A DNA stretch of 64,000 nucleotides. It comes from Brevundimonas subvibrioides ATCC 15264. Its GTDB lineage: Bacteria > Pseudomonadota > Alphaproteobacteria > Caulobacterales > Caulobacteraceae. Shown here piece after piece: positions 37,650 to 46,697 of this stretch. A model generated the notes under the pieces. The model was not told where the DNA came from, did not search any database, and was given only the letters and a program-made list of their open reading frames with translations. Position 1 is the stretch's first letter; each line of letters opens with the position of its first letter. Location: positions 2,046,001 through 2,110,000 of the forward strand of contig NC_014375.1 of NCBI RefSeq assembly GCF_000144605.1. Direction: 5' to 3'. The translations under genes and the position numbers were made by a program.

Positions 37650-39224
37650 TCACCACCAGATGGCATAGACGGCGATCAGGAAGGCGATGACGCCCGCGCC
37701 GGCGATGTTGAACCCGAGCGACGTCTTGTAGCTGACGCCGTCCAGCTTGATCTGCATCGTGCCCTCTTTCGGAGGGGAGAAAAGCGAGACAGCGATCGCG
37801 GCGACAAGAGAGACAAGGAAGACAACCCCGACCCGGTTCATGAACGGCAGGGTGAAGATCCCTTCGCGGTCGAGCCACCACATGAAGCCTGACAGCGCCA
37901 CGCCGCCGATGGCGGCCGTCAGGGCTCCCGCCTCGGACGCCCGCTTCCAGAACAGGCCGAGGATGAAGATTACGACGATTGAGGGCGTGAAGAAGCCGGT
38001 GAAGTCCTGGATGAACTGGAAGGCCTGGGAGAAGCCGCCCAGCAGCGGGCGAGCCACCAGGATGCCGATGGCCATGGCGGCCACGGCGGCGATCCGGCCG
38101 ACCAGCACCAGATGGGATTCCGACGCTCCCTTGTTGGCCTTGGCGTAGAGATCCAGCGTGAAGATGGTCGAGATCGAGTTCACCTTGGACGCCAGCGAGG
38201 CGATGATCGCGGCGATCAGGGCGGCGAAGACCAGACCCTTCAGTCCTGCGGGCAGCAGGTTCATCATCGTGGGATAGGCCTGGTCCGGTGCGGACAGGTT
38301 CGGGGCGATGATCAGGGCGGCCATGCCGGGGAGGACGACGATGACCGGCATCAGCAGTTTCAGATAGGCGGCGAAGGCAATGCCCTTCTGCGCCTCGCCC
38401 AGCGACTTGGCGGCCAGGGCGCGCTGGATGATGTACTGGTTGAAGCCCCAGTAGCTGATGTTCATGATCCACAGCCCTCCCAGCAGCACGGCGATGCCGG
38501 GCAGCTCCTTGAAGTTGGGATTGTCGGGCGACAGGATCATGTCGAACTTCTCGGGGAAGTCGGTCAGCAGGGTCGTGAAGCCGCCCACGGCCCCCGACGC
38601 GCCGCCGATCTCGCTGAGGGCGATGAAGCCGATGATCAGTCCGCCGGCGACCAGAAGCGCCACCTGGACGATGTCGGTCAGGGCCACGGCCTTGAGCCCG
38701 CCCCACAGCTGATAGGCCAGGGCGAAGACGCCGATCGCCACGATGGCGTACATCTGGTCCAGACCGGTGACGGTGTTCACCGCGATGGACCCCAGCCAGA
38801 GGATCGAGGTCACGTTCACGAAGACGTAGAGCAGCAGCCAGAACACGGCCATGACATTGCGGATCGTCGGGCCGTACCGCTGCTGCAGGAACTGCGGCAT
38901 GGTGACGATGTCGTTCCGCAGGAAGATCGGCAGAAAGAACTTGCCCACGATCAGCAGGGTCAGTGCCGCCATCCATTCGTAGGACGCGATGCCGAGGCCG
39001 ATCACATAGCCCGAACCGGACATGCCGATGATCTGCTCGGCCGAGATGTTGGCCGCGATCAGCGAGGCCCCGATGGCCCACCAGGGCAGGTTCTTGGACG
39101 CCAGGAAGTAGTCGGTGGAGGTCTTCTTCTCACCGCCCTTGTCGCGCGAGACCCACTGGGCCAGCCCGAAGATGAAGACGGCGTACACGCCCAGAATGAC
39201 GAGATCGATGGTCGCGAGCGACAT
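37650..39224 (-). CDS. SSS-family sodium/galactose symporter
   Basis: 524 residues with about fourteen membrane segments. SGLT features: DYFLASKNLPWWAIGASLIAANIS, the EQIIGMSGSG stretch, GGLKAVALTDIVQ, NQYIIQRALAAK and ASLASKVNSISTIFTLD, which provides the second Na+-site Ser residues. ATG 39224 follows GGGAGG. It brings galactose into the cytoplasm using the sodium gradient. Expressed with dgoK and dgoA and divergent from the IclR gene, about 184 bp away. Confidence 0.9.
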   Translation of the reverse strand: MSLATIDLVILGVYAVFIFGLAQWVSRDKGGEKKTSTDYFLASKNLPWWAIGASLIAANISAEQIIGMSGSGYVIGLGIASYEWMAALTLLIVGKFFLPIFLRNDIVTMPQFLQQRYGPTIRNVMAVFWLLLYVFVNVTSILWLGSIAVNTVTGLDQMYAIVAIGVFALAYQLWGGLKAVALTDIVQVALLVAGGLIIGFIALSEIGGASGAVGGFTTLLTDFPEKFDMILSPDNPNFKELPGIAVLLGGLWIMNISYWGFNQYIIQRALAAKSLGEAQKGIAFAAYLKLLMPVIVVLPGMAALIIAPNLSAPDQAYPTMMNLLPAGLKGLVFAALIAAIIASLASKVNSISTIFTLDLYAKANKGASESHLVLVGRIAAVAAMAIGILVARPLLGGFSQAFQFIQDFTGFFTPSIVVIFILGLFWKRASEAGALTAAIGGVALSGFMWWLDREGIFTLPFMNRVGVVFLVSLVAAIAVSLFSPPKEGTMQIKLDGVSYKTSLGFNIAGAGVIAFLIAVYAIWW

Positions 39225-39408
39225 GGCGGGCCTCCCGGGCGCGTCCCCTTCCAAGGGGCTCTCCGGTCAGGGTAGAAGAGCCCGGAGCCGCCCGCAATCG
39301 TTTTTCATATTTGCGTTATGCTTTTACTAGCGGCAATGGTTGTGGTTGGGCCTCTTTCGCCCGGACAATTCGCCCGCTAGCGTGGCAGCGAGCTCAAGGA
39401 CGATTTCC
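39225..39408. promoter_or_regulatory. Divergent control region of transporter operon and iclR-type gene
   Basis: 184 bp with an A/T-rich core (about 39298-39330, TTTTTCATATTTGCGTTATG). The stretch CTTTTACTAGCGGCAA resembles part of the palindrome at 40239-40256, so the same regulator may bind both. Confidence 0.45.
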
Positions 39409-40182
39409 ATGACGGCTGCCGACGACGCCGACGACCGCAAATACCGCGCGCCCGCGCTGGAAAAGGGACTGGACGTGCTGGAGCTGCTGTCCGCCCACGG
39501 CCAGCCCCTGACCCCGTCGCAGATGTCGGCCACGCTCGGGCGATCGGTCAGCGAACTGTTCCGCATGATCCAGGTGCTGGAGTTCCGGGGCTATATCGAG
39601 CAGTCGTCGGACGGCTATCAGCTGACCAACAGGCTGTTCACCCTGGGGCTGTCCCGGGCCCCGATCAAATCCCTCGTCGACGTGGCTCTGCCGGTCATGC
39701 GGGACCTGGCCGCCGAGACCATGCAGTCCTGCCATCTGGTGGTGCCATCGGGCGACCAGATCGTCGTCATCGCCCGCGTCGAGGGACCGGGCGACCTGGG
39801 GTATTCGGTCCGCATCGGCTATCGGCGCAGCATTCTGGAGGCCACGTCCGGCCTGATGCTGTACGGCCGCGCCAATGCGCGCGATCAGGCGGCGCTGGCG
39901 GAAGTCCTGGTGGCGCGCCACGGGGCGAGGAAGGTCAAGGCCTTCGCCGCGGCGGCCGCGACCGCGGCGGCTGCCGGCCACGTCGAGCGACCCAGCGATT
40001 TCGTGAAGGGCGTGACCGATCTGGTCGCGCCGATCCACGGGGCCGACGGCATCATCGCCACCCTGATCACCCCCTATATCGAGCGCATGCCGCCGACCTG
40101 CCCGATCGAGCGGGCCGTGTCGTTGCTGGGCGATGCGGCCCAGGCCATCTCGGGCGAAATGGGCGTCGCCTCCGTCGTCTAG
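39409..40182 (+). CDS. IclR-family transcriptional regulator
   Basis: 257 residues. N-terminal winged HTH (ALEKGLDVLELLSAHGQPLT; QMSATLGRSVSELFRMIQVL; GYQLTNRLFTLG) and a C-terminal IclR ligand domain with an Ala-rich insert (FAAAAATAAAAGH) around residue 185. ATG 39409 has AAGGA. It sits between the transporter/kinase/aldolase operon and the dehydrogenase/dehydratase operon and probably represses both, responding to galactonate or KDGal. Confidence 0.88.
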   Translation: MTAADDADDRKYRAPALEKGLDVLELLSAHGQPLTPSQMSATLGRSVSELFRMIQVLEFRGYIEQSSDGYQLTNRLFTLGLSRAPIKSLVDVALPVMRDLAAETMQSCHLVVPSGDQIVVIARVEGPGDLGYSVRIGYRRSILEATSGLMLYGRANARDQAALAEVLVARHGARKVKAFAAAAATAAAAGHVERPSDFVKGVTDLVAPIHGADGIIATLITPYIERMPPTCPIERAVSLLGDAAQAISGEMGVASVV

Positions 40183-40238
40183 GACGGTGAAATGACGGCG
40201 CCGCGCCATCCCTCCATTGACTTCGCCGACCGCCCGTC

Positions 40239-40256
40239 GCTACTTTCGCAAGTAGC
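40239..40256. promoter_or_regulatory. Palindrome 1 upstream of the dehydrogenase operon
   Basis: Perfect 7-4-7 inverted repeat: GCTACTT, TCGC, AAGTAGC. Operator candidate for the adjacent IclR regulator. Confidence 0.6.
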
Positions 40257-40260
40257 AATC

Positions 40261-40278
40261 GCTTTCACTGATGAAAGC
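40261..40278. promoter_or_regulatory. Palindrome 2 upstream of the dehydrogenase operon
   Basis: Perfect 7-4-7 inverted repeat: GCTTTCA, CTGA, TGAAAGC. Its centre is 22 bp (two helical turns) from palindrome 1. Confidence 0.6.
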
Positions 40279-40324
40279 CCGAACGAGGTTCGCGGGCGCT
40301 CGCTCAGCCGACCATGAGGACGCC

Positions 40325-41086
40325 ATGGGAGCCATCTATCCTGATCTGCAGGGTCAGGTCGTCATCGTCACCGGCGGCGCAGGCGGGATCGGCGCGGCCG
40401 TTGTCGAGGCCTTCGCGGCCCAGGGGTGCCGGGTCGGCTTTCTGGATGTCGATGCTGTCCGGGGCCCCGCGCTGGAGGCCGGGATCGCCCGCAAGGGCCG
40501 CGGCGAAGCGCTGTTCGTGGCCTGCGACCTGACGCGAATCGAGGATCTGCGCGCGGCGATCGGACAGGTCCGCGACCGCTTCGGTCCGATCGACGCCCTG
40601 ATCAACAACGCTGCGCACGATGAACGCCACCAGACCCTCGAGGTGACCGAAGACTACTGGGACGGGCGGATCGCGGTGAACCTGAAACACCAGTTCTTTG
40701 CCGCCCAGAGCGTGCTGCCGGACATGATCGCGCGCGGGCGCGGTTCGATCCTGAACCTCGGCTCGACATCGTGGATGATCGGTCAGGGCGGCATGGCCGC
40801 CTATACGGCCTCCAAGTCCGCGGTGCTCGGACTGACACGGTCTCTGGCCCGCGACTTCGGAGAGCACGGCGTGCGGGTCAACGCCCTCGCCCCCGGCTGG
40901 ATCATGACCGAGCGACAGCTGGAACACTGGGTCACGCCGGAGACCGAGAAGGACATCTACAAGAACCAGTGCCTGAAGCGGCGGCTGCTTCCTGACGACA
41001 TCGCGCGCGTCGCCGTCTTCCTGACCTCCGACGAGGCCTCGGCCATCACCAACCAGCACTACGTCGTCGACGGCGGCTGGACCTGA
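40325..41086 (+). CDS. SDR aldose (galactose) 1-dehydrogenase
   Basis: 253-residue classical SDR: GGAGGIG cofactor motif, FLDVDA with an Asp favouring [13 protein letters not shown], Ser in [13 protein letters not shown], and a C-terminal [11 protein letters not shown] 40325 follows GAGGACGCC. Close in type to the L-arabinose/galactose and xylose 1-dehydrogenases; with the dehydratase directly downstream it probably makes galactono-lactone. Arabinose use cannot be ruled out, since galactan side chains often carry arabinose. Confidence 0.83.
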   Translation: MGAIYPDLQGQVVIVTGGAGGIGAAVVEAFAAQGCRVGFLDVDAVRGPALEAGIARKGRGEALFVACDLTRIEDLRAAIGQVRDRFGPIDALINNAAHDERHQTLEVTEDYWDGRIAVNLKHQFFAAQSVLPDMIARGRGSILNLGSTSWMIGQGGMAAYTASKSAVLGLTRSLARDFGEHGVRVNALAPGWIMTERQLEHWVTPETEKDIYKNQCLKRRLLPDDIARVAVFLTSDEASAITNQHYVVDGGWT

Positions 41087-41094
41087 AATCGACC

Positions 41095-42879
41095 ATGAAC
41101 AAACCACTGCGCAGCCGGGCCTGGTTCAACAATCCCGACAATCCCGACATGACCGCCCTCTATCTGGAGCGGTATCTGAACTACGGCCTGACCCGCCGGG
41201 AGCTGCAGTCGGACAAGCCGATCATCGGGATCGCCCAGACCGGTTCGGACCTGAGCCCGTGCAACCGGCATCACCTCGTCCTGGCCGAACGGGTCCGCGA
41301 AGGCATCCGCGAAGCCGGCGGCATCGCCATGGAGTTCCCGGTCCATCCGATCCAGGAGACCGGCAAGCGGCCGACGGCGGGACTTGACCGAAACCTCGCC
41401 TATCTGGGCCTGGTCGAGAGCCTTTACGGCTATCCCCTCGATGGCGTGGTTCTGACCATCGGCTGTGACAAGACCACGCCCGCCTGCCTGATGGCCGCTG
41501 CGACCGTCGACATGCCGGCCATCGCCCTGTCCGTGGGCCCCATGCTGAACGGCTGGCACAAGGGCGAGCGGACCGGTTCGGGGACCATCATCTGGAAGGC
41601 ACGCCAGATGATGGCGGCCGGCGAGATCGACTACGAAGGCTTCGTCGAACTGGTTGCGTCGTCGGCACCGTCCGTCGGCTACTGTAACACCATGGGTACG
41701 GCGACGACGATGAACTCGCTGGCCGAGGCCCTGGGCATGTCCCTGCCCGGCTCGGCCGCGATCCCGGCCCCGTATCGCGAACGCGCGCAGGTCGCCTACG
41801 AGACCGGTCGCCGGATCGTGGAGATGGTGCACGAGGACCTGAAGCCGTCCGACATCCTGACGCGCGAGGCCTTCCACAACGCGATTGTCGTGAACTCCGC
41901 GATCGGGGGGTCGACCAACGCCCCTATCCATCTGACGGCCCTGGCGCGCCATGCCCACGTCGATGTGCCGCTGCAGGACTGGCAGACGCACGGCCTGCAT
42001 GTGCCCCTGCTCGTCAATCTGCAGCCGGCCGGGCAGTACCTCGGCGAGGATTATTTCCACGCCGGTGGGGTACCCGCCGTCGTGCACGAGCTGATGCAGA
42101 AGGGCCTGATCCACGAGGACGCCCTGACCGTCACGGGCCGGACCATCGGCGAGAACTGCCGCGGCAAGGCAACGGACCTGCCCGACGTCATCAAGCCCTT
42201 CGACGCGCCGATGAAGGCCGATGCCGGGTTCGTCGTCTTCACCGGCAATCTGTTCAACTCGGCGATCATGAAGCTGAGCGTGATCAGTCCCGAGTTCCGC
42301 GAACGCTATCTGTCCGACCCCGCCGACCCCAATGCGTTCGAAGGTCCTGCGGTCGTGTTCGACGGTCCGGAAGACTATCACCACCGCATCGACGATCCCG
42401 ACCTGGGCATCACCGAGCGGACCCTGCTGTTCATGCGCGGAGCCGGGCCCATCGGCTATCCGGGCGCGGCCGAAGTCGTGAACATGCAGCCGCCGGCCCA
42501 TCTGATCCGCCAGGGCGTGACCGCCCTGGCCTGTATCGGCGACGGTCGACAGTCGGGCACCTCGGGCTCCGCCTCGATCCTCAACGCGTCTCCAGAGGCG
42601 GCGGCGGGCGGCAATATCGCCCTCCTCCGGACCGGCGACCGGGTCCGGATCGACCTCAATACCGGCCGGGCCGACATCCTGATCTCCGACGAAGACCTGG
42701 CCGGGCGGCGCGCCGCGCTCGAGGCCGCGGGCGGCTATCGCTACCCCGCGTCCCAGACGCCCTGGCAGGAAATCCAGCGGGGCATGGTCGGCCAGCTGGA
42801 AACCGGTGCCGTGCTGGAGCCCGCCGTAAAGTATCACCGCATTGTGGATCGCTTCGGCCTGCCCCGGGACAGCCATTGA
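41095..42879 (+). CDS. IlvD/Edd-family sugar acid dehydratase (galactonate or arabinonate)
   Basis: 594 residues. [2Fe-2S] ligands Cys56 (SPCNRHH), Cys124 ([10 protein letters not shown]) and Cys197 (GYCNTMGTA) with the Mg-binding Asp125 and Lys126. The numbering is within three residues of Rhizobium L-arabinonate dehydratase as I recall it, so it is the pentonate/hexonate branch, not IlvD proper. Eight bp after the SDR. With DgoK and DgoA present, the product is most likely KDGal from galactonate. The C-terminal half is the usual beta-barrel ending in [11 protein letters not shown]. Confidence 0.88.
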   Translation: MNKPLRSRAWFNNPDNPDMTALYLERYLNYGLTRRELQSDKPIIGIAQTGSDLSPCNRHHLVLAERVREGIREAGGIAMEFPVHPIQETGKRPTAGLDRNLAYLGLVESLYGYPLDGVVLTIGCDKTTPACLMAAATVDMPAIALSVGPMLNGWHKGERTGSGTIIWKARQMMAAGEIDYEGFVELVASSAPSVGYCNTMGTATTMNSLAEALGMSLPGSAAIPAPYRERAQVAYETGRRIVEMVHEDLKPSDILTREAFHNAIVVNSAIGGSTNAPIHLTALARHAHVDVPLQDWQTHGLHVPLLVNLQPAGQYLGEDYFHAGGVPAVVHELMQKGLIHEDALTVTGRTIGENCRGKATDLPDVIKPFDAPMKADAGFVVFTGNLFNSAIMKLSVISPEFRERYLSDPADPNAFEGPAVVFDGPEDYHHRIDDPDLGITERTLLFMRGAGPIGYPGAAEVVNMQPPAHLIRQGVTALACIGDGRQSGTSGSASILNASPEAAAGGNIALLRTGDRVRIDLNTGRADILISDEDLAGRRAALEAAGGYRYPASQTPWQEIQRGMVGQLETGAVLEPAVKYHRIVDRFGLPRDSH

Positions 42880-43177
42880 TGCCCGGGACGGGACGCGCGC
42901 CCGTTCGCGTCCCAATCGGTCGGTTCGCCCCCTGCCCCATCCGTGATTCGAACGCTTTGGCGCGCTGACCGACGCCCCGTTACGTCGGACCGCTATGGCA
43001 GATCCCATCGGAACGGCGGGCGAGACCGGGCCCACGGCCGGAGTCAGCCGGTTGCCGGCGCACACGACCATGGCCATTCGACCATTTATGGCCCAGACTC
43101 CCGGCGCCGCATTGATCTCGCTCAAACCGGAGATCGAGGACCTGCGGCATCGGCTTGAAGGCAAGGAGGACCGGAGC
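42880..43177. other. 298-bp gap upstream of the fnrL-type gene
   Basis: Holds the hairpin terminator of the dehydratase operon and then the leader of the FnrL gene. The frame stays open upstream of the chosen GTG, but earlier ATGs (42995, 43070, 43088) lack ribosome sites. Confidence 0.5.
42890..42913 (+). terminator. Stem-loop after the dehydratase gene
   Basis: Perfect 8-bp stem GGGACGCG / CGCGTCCC with an 8-nt loop, 10 bp after the stop. No T-run. Confidence 0.55.
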
Positions 43178-43915
43178 GTGCTGGAGTTGAAGGCGCTTCC
43201 CGCGGGGTGCGCGGATCGTCGGCGGGACAATGCGTGCGCGGCCTGCGGTGCGCGGCCCCTGAGCGTCTGCGCCAGCATGGACGATGCCGATCTCGCCCGT
43301 CTCGACGCGCTGGCCGAACACCTGACCTTGAACGTCGGCGACACCCTGATACGCGCGGACGATCCGGCCCGTCATGTCTTCAACATCACATCGGGGTCCG
43401 TGCGGGTCTACCGGCTGCTGTCGGATGGCCGTCGCCAGATCACGGGCTTTCTGTTCGCGGGCGACTTCCTCGGCCTGGCGACCGGCGAGACCTATGCGTT
43501 CTCGGCCGAGGCGATCGAGCCCGTCACCGCTTGCCGCTTCCGCAAGAGCGAGTACCGGGCGCTGATCCGCGAGACGCCAGCGCTGGAGACCGCCCTTCTG
43601 GAGCGGGCGACCCACGAGTTGGCGGCTGCGCAGAACCAGATGCTGCTGCTGGGGCGCAAGACGGCGCTCGAACGCGTCGCGACCTTCCTGCTGGAGATGC
43701 CGTCCCATGATCCGGCGCGGCCGGGCCCACAGGGCCGGGTTCACCTGCCCATGACGCGCGCCGAGATCGCCGACTATCTGGGCCTGACCATCGAGACCGT
43801 CAGCCGGGTCCTCACCCGGTTGAAGACCCAGGGCCTGATCCGGCTGGTGTCGCTGACGGAAATCCGCATCGAGCGGCCGGAAGCGCTGCGCGCCGTGGCC
43901 GACGGCGAGGCCTGA
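43178..43915 (+). CDS. fnrL: FnrL-type oxygen-sensing regulator
   Basis: 245 residues when started at GTG 43178, which follows a perfect AAGGAGG. Cluster cysteines: Cys20 and Cys23 (NACAACG), Cys31, and Cys119 (TACRF), giving C-X2-C-X7-C plus a central Cys, the FnrL pattern for a [4Fe-4S] sensor; Cys11 is extra. The C-terminal HTH is MTRAEIADYLGLTIETVSRV, with E..SR for TTGAY half-sites. Directly upstream of hemN, which has a perfect FNR box, and in the same region as two more boxes. Under low oxygen it should activate hemN, ompW and the cbb3 operon. Confidence 0.9.
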   Translation: MLELKALPAGCADRRRDNACAACGARPLSVCASMDDADLARLDALAEHLTLNVGDTLIRADDPARHVFNITSGSVRVYRLLSDGRRQITGFLFAGDFLGLATGETYAFSAEAIEPVTACRFRKSEYRALIRETPALETALLERATHELAAAQNQMLLLGRKTALERVATFLLEMPSHDPARPGPQGRVHLPMTRAEIADYLGLTIETVSRVLTRLKTQGLIRLVSLTEIRIERPEALRAVADGEA

Positions 43916-43925
43916 ACCCGACGGT

Positions 43926-43939
43926 TTGACCGAAGTCAA
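43926..43939. promoter_or_regulatory. FNR box upstream of hemN
   Basis: TTGAC-CGAA-GTCAA, a perfect match to the TTGAY-N4-RTCAA consensus, 73 bp before the hemN start. Confidence 0.85.
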
Positions 43940-44011
43940 AGACCGCCCGCGCCGGCGGCTCTAGGCGGGGTTCGGTGTCGGTCGCGGGGACCGGCGATCC
44001 GGAGCCCGATC

Positions 44012-45406
44012 ATGAGCCTGGCCCATGCCGTCTGCGCGCAGACCCAACGTAGCCTGCGGGTCGCCTCGCTGATCGGGCGCTATGACGCCAACCTGCCGCG
44101 CTACACCAGCTATCCGACGGCGGCGCAGTTCACGCCTGATGTGGGGTCGGAAGACTGGGCGGCCTGGCTGGCCATGGTCCCGGCCGCCGAGGCGGCCTCG
44201 CTGTATGTTCACATCCCCTTCTGCAGGACGCTGTGCTGGTACTGCGCCTGCAACACGCGAGCGGTGAACCGTGCGGAGACGATCAAGAGCTATGTCGATC
44301 TTCTGATCGACGAGGCCCGGCTGGCGCAGGCGGCGCTGGGCCGACGCCAGCGCGTGTCCCGGCTGCATCTGGGCGGCGGCACGCCCAATATGGTGGCCGT
44401 GGACGATCTGGACCGCCTCTTTGCAGGCCTGAGGCAGGCCTTCGCGTTCGGCCCGGAGGCCGAGATCGCGGCCGAACTCGACCCTTCGAGTCTGACCCGA
44501 ACCTGGGTCCGGGCCGCCGCCCGCAACGGCCTGAACCGGGCCAGTCTGGGCGTGCAGGATCTGTCTCCGCGCGTCCAGCACGCCATCAATCGCTTCGAGC
44601 CGTTCGCGACGGTCGCGCGGGCGGCCGACTGGCTGTGGGACGCCGGCGTCGGATCGCTCAATCTGGATCTGATGTACGGGCTGCCCCTGCAGACGCGTGA
44701 CGACCTGCTGACCACCCTGGACCAGGTCACGACCCTGAGACCGGCGCGCATCGCCCTGTTCGGCTACGCCCACGTGCCCTGGCTGAAGCCACACCAGAGG
44801 CTCATCAACGAAGCCGACCTGCCGGGGCCCGACGAGCGGTTCGCCCAGAGTCAGGCCGCAGCCGCCTATCTGACCGACGCAGGCTATCAGGCCATCGGTC
44901 TGGATCACTTCGCCCTGCCCGAAGACAGTCTGGCGATCGCCGCGCGGACGGGCTGCCTCCACCGCAATTTTCAGGGGTACACGACGGACGACGCAGCGAC
45001 GCTCATCGGCCTGGGCGCCTCCTCGGTGGGACGAACGCCTCAGGGCTATGTGCAGAACCATGCGGTCGAGCGGGACTGGCGCGCCGCCGTGGCCGGGGGC
45101 CGTCTGCCGGTCGCGCGGGGGCTGGCCCTGACGCCGGACGACCGCCGCCGCGCCGAGGTCATCGAGCGGCTGATGTGCGACTTCTCCGTTCGTCTTCCGG
45201 AGATCGAACAGGCGCATGGTCCGGCACCGGACCGGTTCGCAGCCGCCCTGGCCAGGCTCGCGCCGCTGGTCGAGGACGGCCTTGTCGTCTGCGCGGACGG
45301 ACTGGTCTCGGTGACGGATCTGGGCCGGCCTTTCGTCCGTCTCGTCTGCGGCGCCTTCGACACCTCGCTCGCGCCTTCGGCCGGCAGACACGGCCGGATG
45401 ATCTGA
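44012..45406 (+). CDS. hemN: Oxygen-independent coproporphyrinogen III dehydrogenase
   Basis: 464-residue radical SAM enzyme. Cluster Cys71, Cys75 and Cys78 lie in IPFCRTLCWYCAC, preceded by the substrate-region YDANLPRYTSYPTA. GGGTPNMV, the ELDPSSLT strand, NRASLGVQDLSPRVQ and NLDLMYGLPLQT follow. It converts coproporphyrinogen III to protoporphyrinogen IX without oxygen. ATG 44012 has GGAG. Its FNR box and FnrL neighbour tie it to low-oxygen growth, supplying heme to the cbb3 oxidase downstream. Confidence 0.94.
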   Translation: MSLAHAVCAQTQRSLRVASLIGRYDANLPRYTSYPTAAQFTPDVGSEDWAAWLAMVPAAEAASLYVHIPFCRTLCWYCACNTRAVNRAETIKSYVDLLIDEARLAQAALGRRQRVSRLHLGGGTPNMVAVDDLDRLFAGLRQAFAFGPEAEIAAELDPSSLTRTWVRAAARNGLNRASLGVQDLSPRVQHAINRFEPFATVARAADWLWDAGVGSLNLDLMYGLPLQTRDDLLTTLDQVTTLRPARIALFGYAHVPWLKPHQRLINEADLPGPDERFAQSQAAAAYLTDAGYQAIGLDHFALPEDSLAIAARTGCLHRNFQGYTTDDAATLIGLGASSVGRTPQGYVQNHAVERDWRAAVAGGRLPVARGLALTPDDRRRAEVIERLMCDFSVRLPEIEQAHGPAPDRFAAALARLAPLVEDGLVVCADGLVSVTDLGRPFVRLVCGAFDTSLAPSAGRHGRMI

Positions 45407-45409
45407 GGT

Positions 45410-45423
45410 TTGCGATGGATCAA
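45410..45423. promoter_or_regulatory. FNR-like box upstream of ompW
   Basis: TTGCG-ATGG-ATCAA. The left half-site differs from TTGAT, exactly as in the box upstream of ccoN. 86 bp before the chosen ompW ATG. Confidence 0.7.
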
Positions 45424-45509
45424 GGCGTCTGGCGGACCTTCGGCTCACACCGTCCGCGACGCCTCCAACCGGCCGCATTCCGCGACCGGACCGCGTCGTG
45501 GACCTCAAG

Positions 45510-46172
45510 ATGCGCTCGCACACCTCTCTCCGGATCGCCGCTCTAGGAGCCGGCCTGGCCCTCGCTGCCCTCGCCGCCCCCGCCTCCGCCCAGGACTGGC
45601 AGGTCGCCCGGAAAGGCGACTGGATCGTCACTGGCCGGATCACCGATGTCGCCTCGAGCGCCGACGATGCGATCACGACGGCGGCGGGTGCCACGACGGG
45701 CCTGCACGTCGATGTCGGCTATGACGTCATGCCCACGCTCGGATTCACCTACTTCGTGACCGACCACATCTCGGTCGAGGCGATCCTGGGGGCCACCCAG
45801 CACGAGATCCGGGCCCAGGGCGGCACGACCGATGTCGCGGTGCACGAGACCTGGGTGCTGCCGCCTGTGGTTACGCTGCAGTATCGCCTGGCCCCCGAAG
45901 CGCGCGTCAGTCCCTATGTCGGGGCCGGACTGAACTACATGCTGTTCTTCAGCGGCGAGAACCGGAACGGCTATGACGTGAAGCTGGACGACGGCCTGGG
46001 CTATGCGCTTCAGGCGGGCGCGGACATCGCGGTGTCGGGCCCCTGGACCGTCAATGTCGACGTCAAGAAGGTCTGGTTCAACACAGACGCCAGCATCAAC
46101 GCCGGCGCGCTGAAAAGCGACGTGAACCTCGATCCCTGGGTCCTCTCCCTCGGCATCGGCCGGAAGTTCTGA
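45510..46172 (+). CDS. ompW: OmpW-family outer membrane protein
   Basis: 220 residues with a Sec signal (SLRIAALGAGLALAALAAPASAQ). The rest is an eight-stranded barrel pattern: GDWIVTGRITDVAS, PTLGFTYFVTDHISVEA, PPVVTLQYRL, SPYVGAGLNYMLFF, NVDVKKVWFNTDA and a C-terminal GIGRKF. ATG 45510 is preferred over GTG 45498. OmpW is FNR-controlled in other bacteria, and the FNR-like box just upstream agrees. Confidence 0.9.
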   Translation: MRSHTSLRIAALGAGLALAALAAPASAQDWQVARKGDWIVTGRITDVASSADDAITTAAGATTGLHVDVGYDVMPTLGFTYFVTDHISVEAILGATQHEIRAQGGTTDVAVHETWVLPPVVTLQYRLAPEARVSPYVGAGLNYMLFFSGENRNGYDVKLDDGLGYALQAGADIAVSGPWTVNVDVKKVWFNTDASINAGALKSDVNLDPWVLSLGIGRKF

Positions 46173-46174
46173 CC

Positions 46175-46675
46175 GTGAACGCGACGACGGTCCCGGAGAC
46201 GCCTCCGATGCCCGGCGGTGCCGTGGCGGCGGTCGTCGCGCTGCTGGATTCGTGCCGGTTGATGGCGCTCGCCGTCAACCGGCCGGACGGCTGGCCGCAG
46301 GTCACGATGGTCGGCTATGTGAACGAAGGCCTGAACCTGTATTTCGTGACGGCCCGCAACAGCCAGAAGATGGCCAATATCCGGGCCGATCCCCGGGTGT
46401 CGGTCACGGTGTTCAGCGAGGCCCGGCACGGGGACGCCGTCGGCGTTTCGCTGGCCGGCCGCGCCGAGGAGGTCATCGATACGCTGATGGTCGAGCGGCT
46501 CAACCGGATGGTCGCGGAACGCTATGCGGACCTGAACGTCTTTGGTCCCGGCGCGGATTCGGTCGCCGTCGTCCGCGTCCGGCCGGAGATCCTCTCCCCC
46601 GTCGGCGTCACGGCCGGCCGGAGCACTGCTCAGACCTACAGCCTGTCCAGGGACGGCCGGCCGGGGGTGCCCTGA
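46175..46675 (+). CDS. Pyridoxamine-phosphate-oxidase-like flavoprotein
   Basis: 166 residues of the split-barrel PNPOx-like type: RLMALAVNRPDGWPQVTMV, LYFVTARNSQKMANI, and VSLAGRAEEV. These features fit FMN-dependent oxidoreductases or heme-binding proteins of the family. GTG 46175 starts 2 bp after the ompW stop, so it is probably co-transcribed and may be under the same FNR control. Confidence 0.8.
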   Translation: MNATTVPETPPMPGGAVAAVVALLDSCRLMALAVNRPDGWPQVTMVGYVNEGLNLYFVTARNSQKMANIRADPRVSVTVFSEARHGDAVGVSLAGRAEEVIDTLMVERLNRMVAERYADLNVFGPGADSVAVVRVRPEILSPVGVTAGRSTAQTYSLSRDGRPGVP

Positions 46676-46697
46676 AGGGCGGCCGTCCCCCGGATCG

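Noticed and set aside
42995..43177. Longer N-terminus for FnrL from ATG 42995
   Set aside because: Adds 61 residues without family similarity; GTG 43178 has a perfect AAGGAGG and gives normal FnrL length and Cys positions.
41059..43344. 761-codon minus-strand open frame over the dehydratase gene
   Set aside because: Antisense to a dehydratase with intact cluster cysteines; no family motif of its own.
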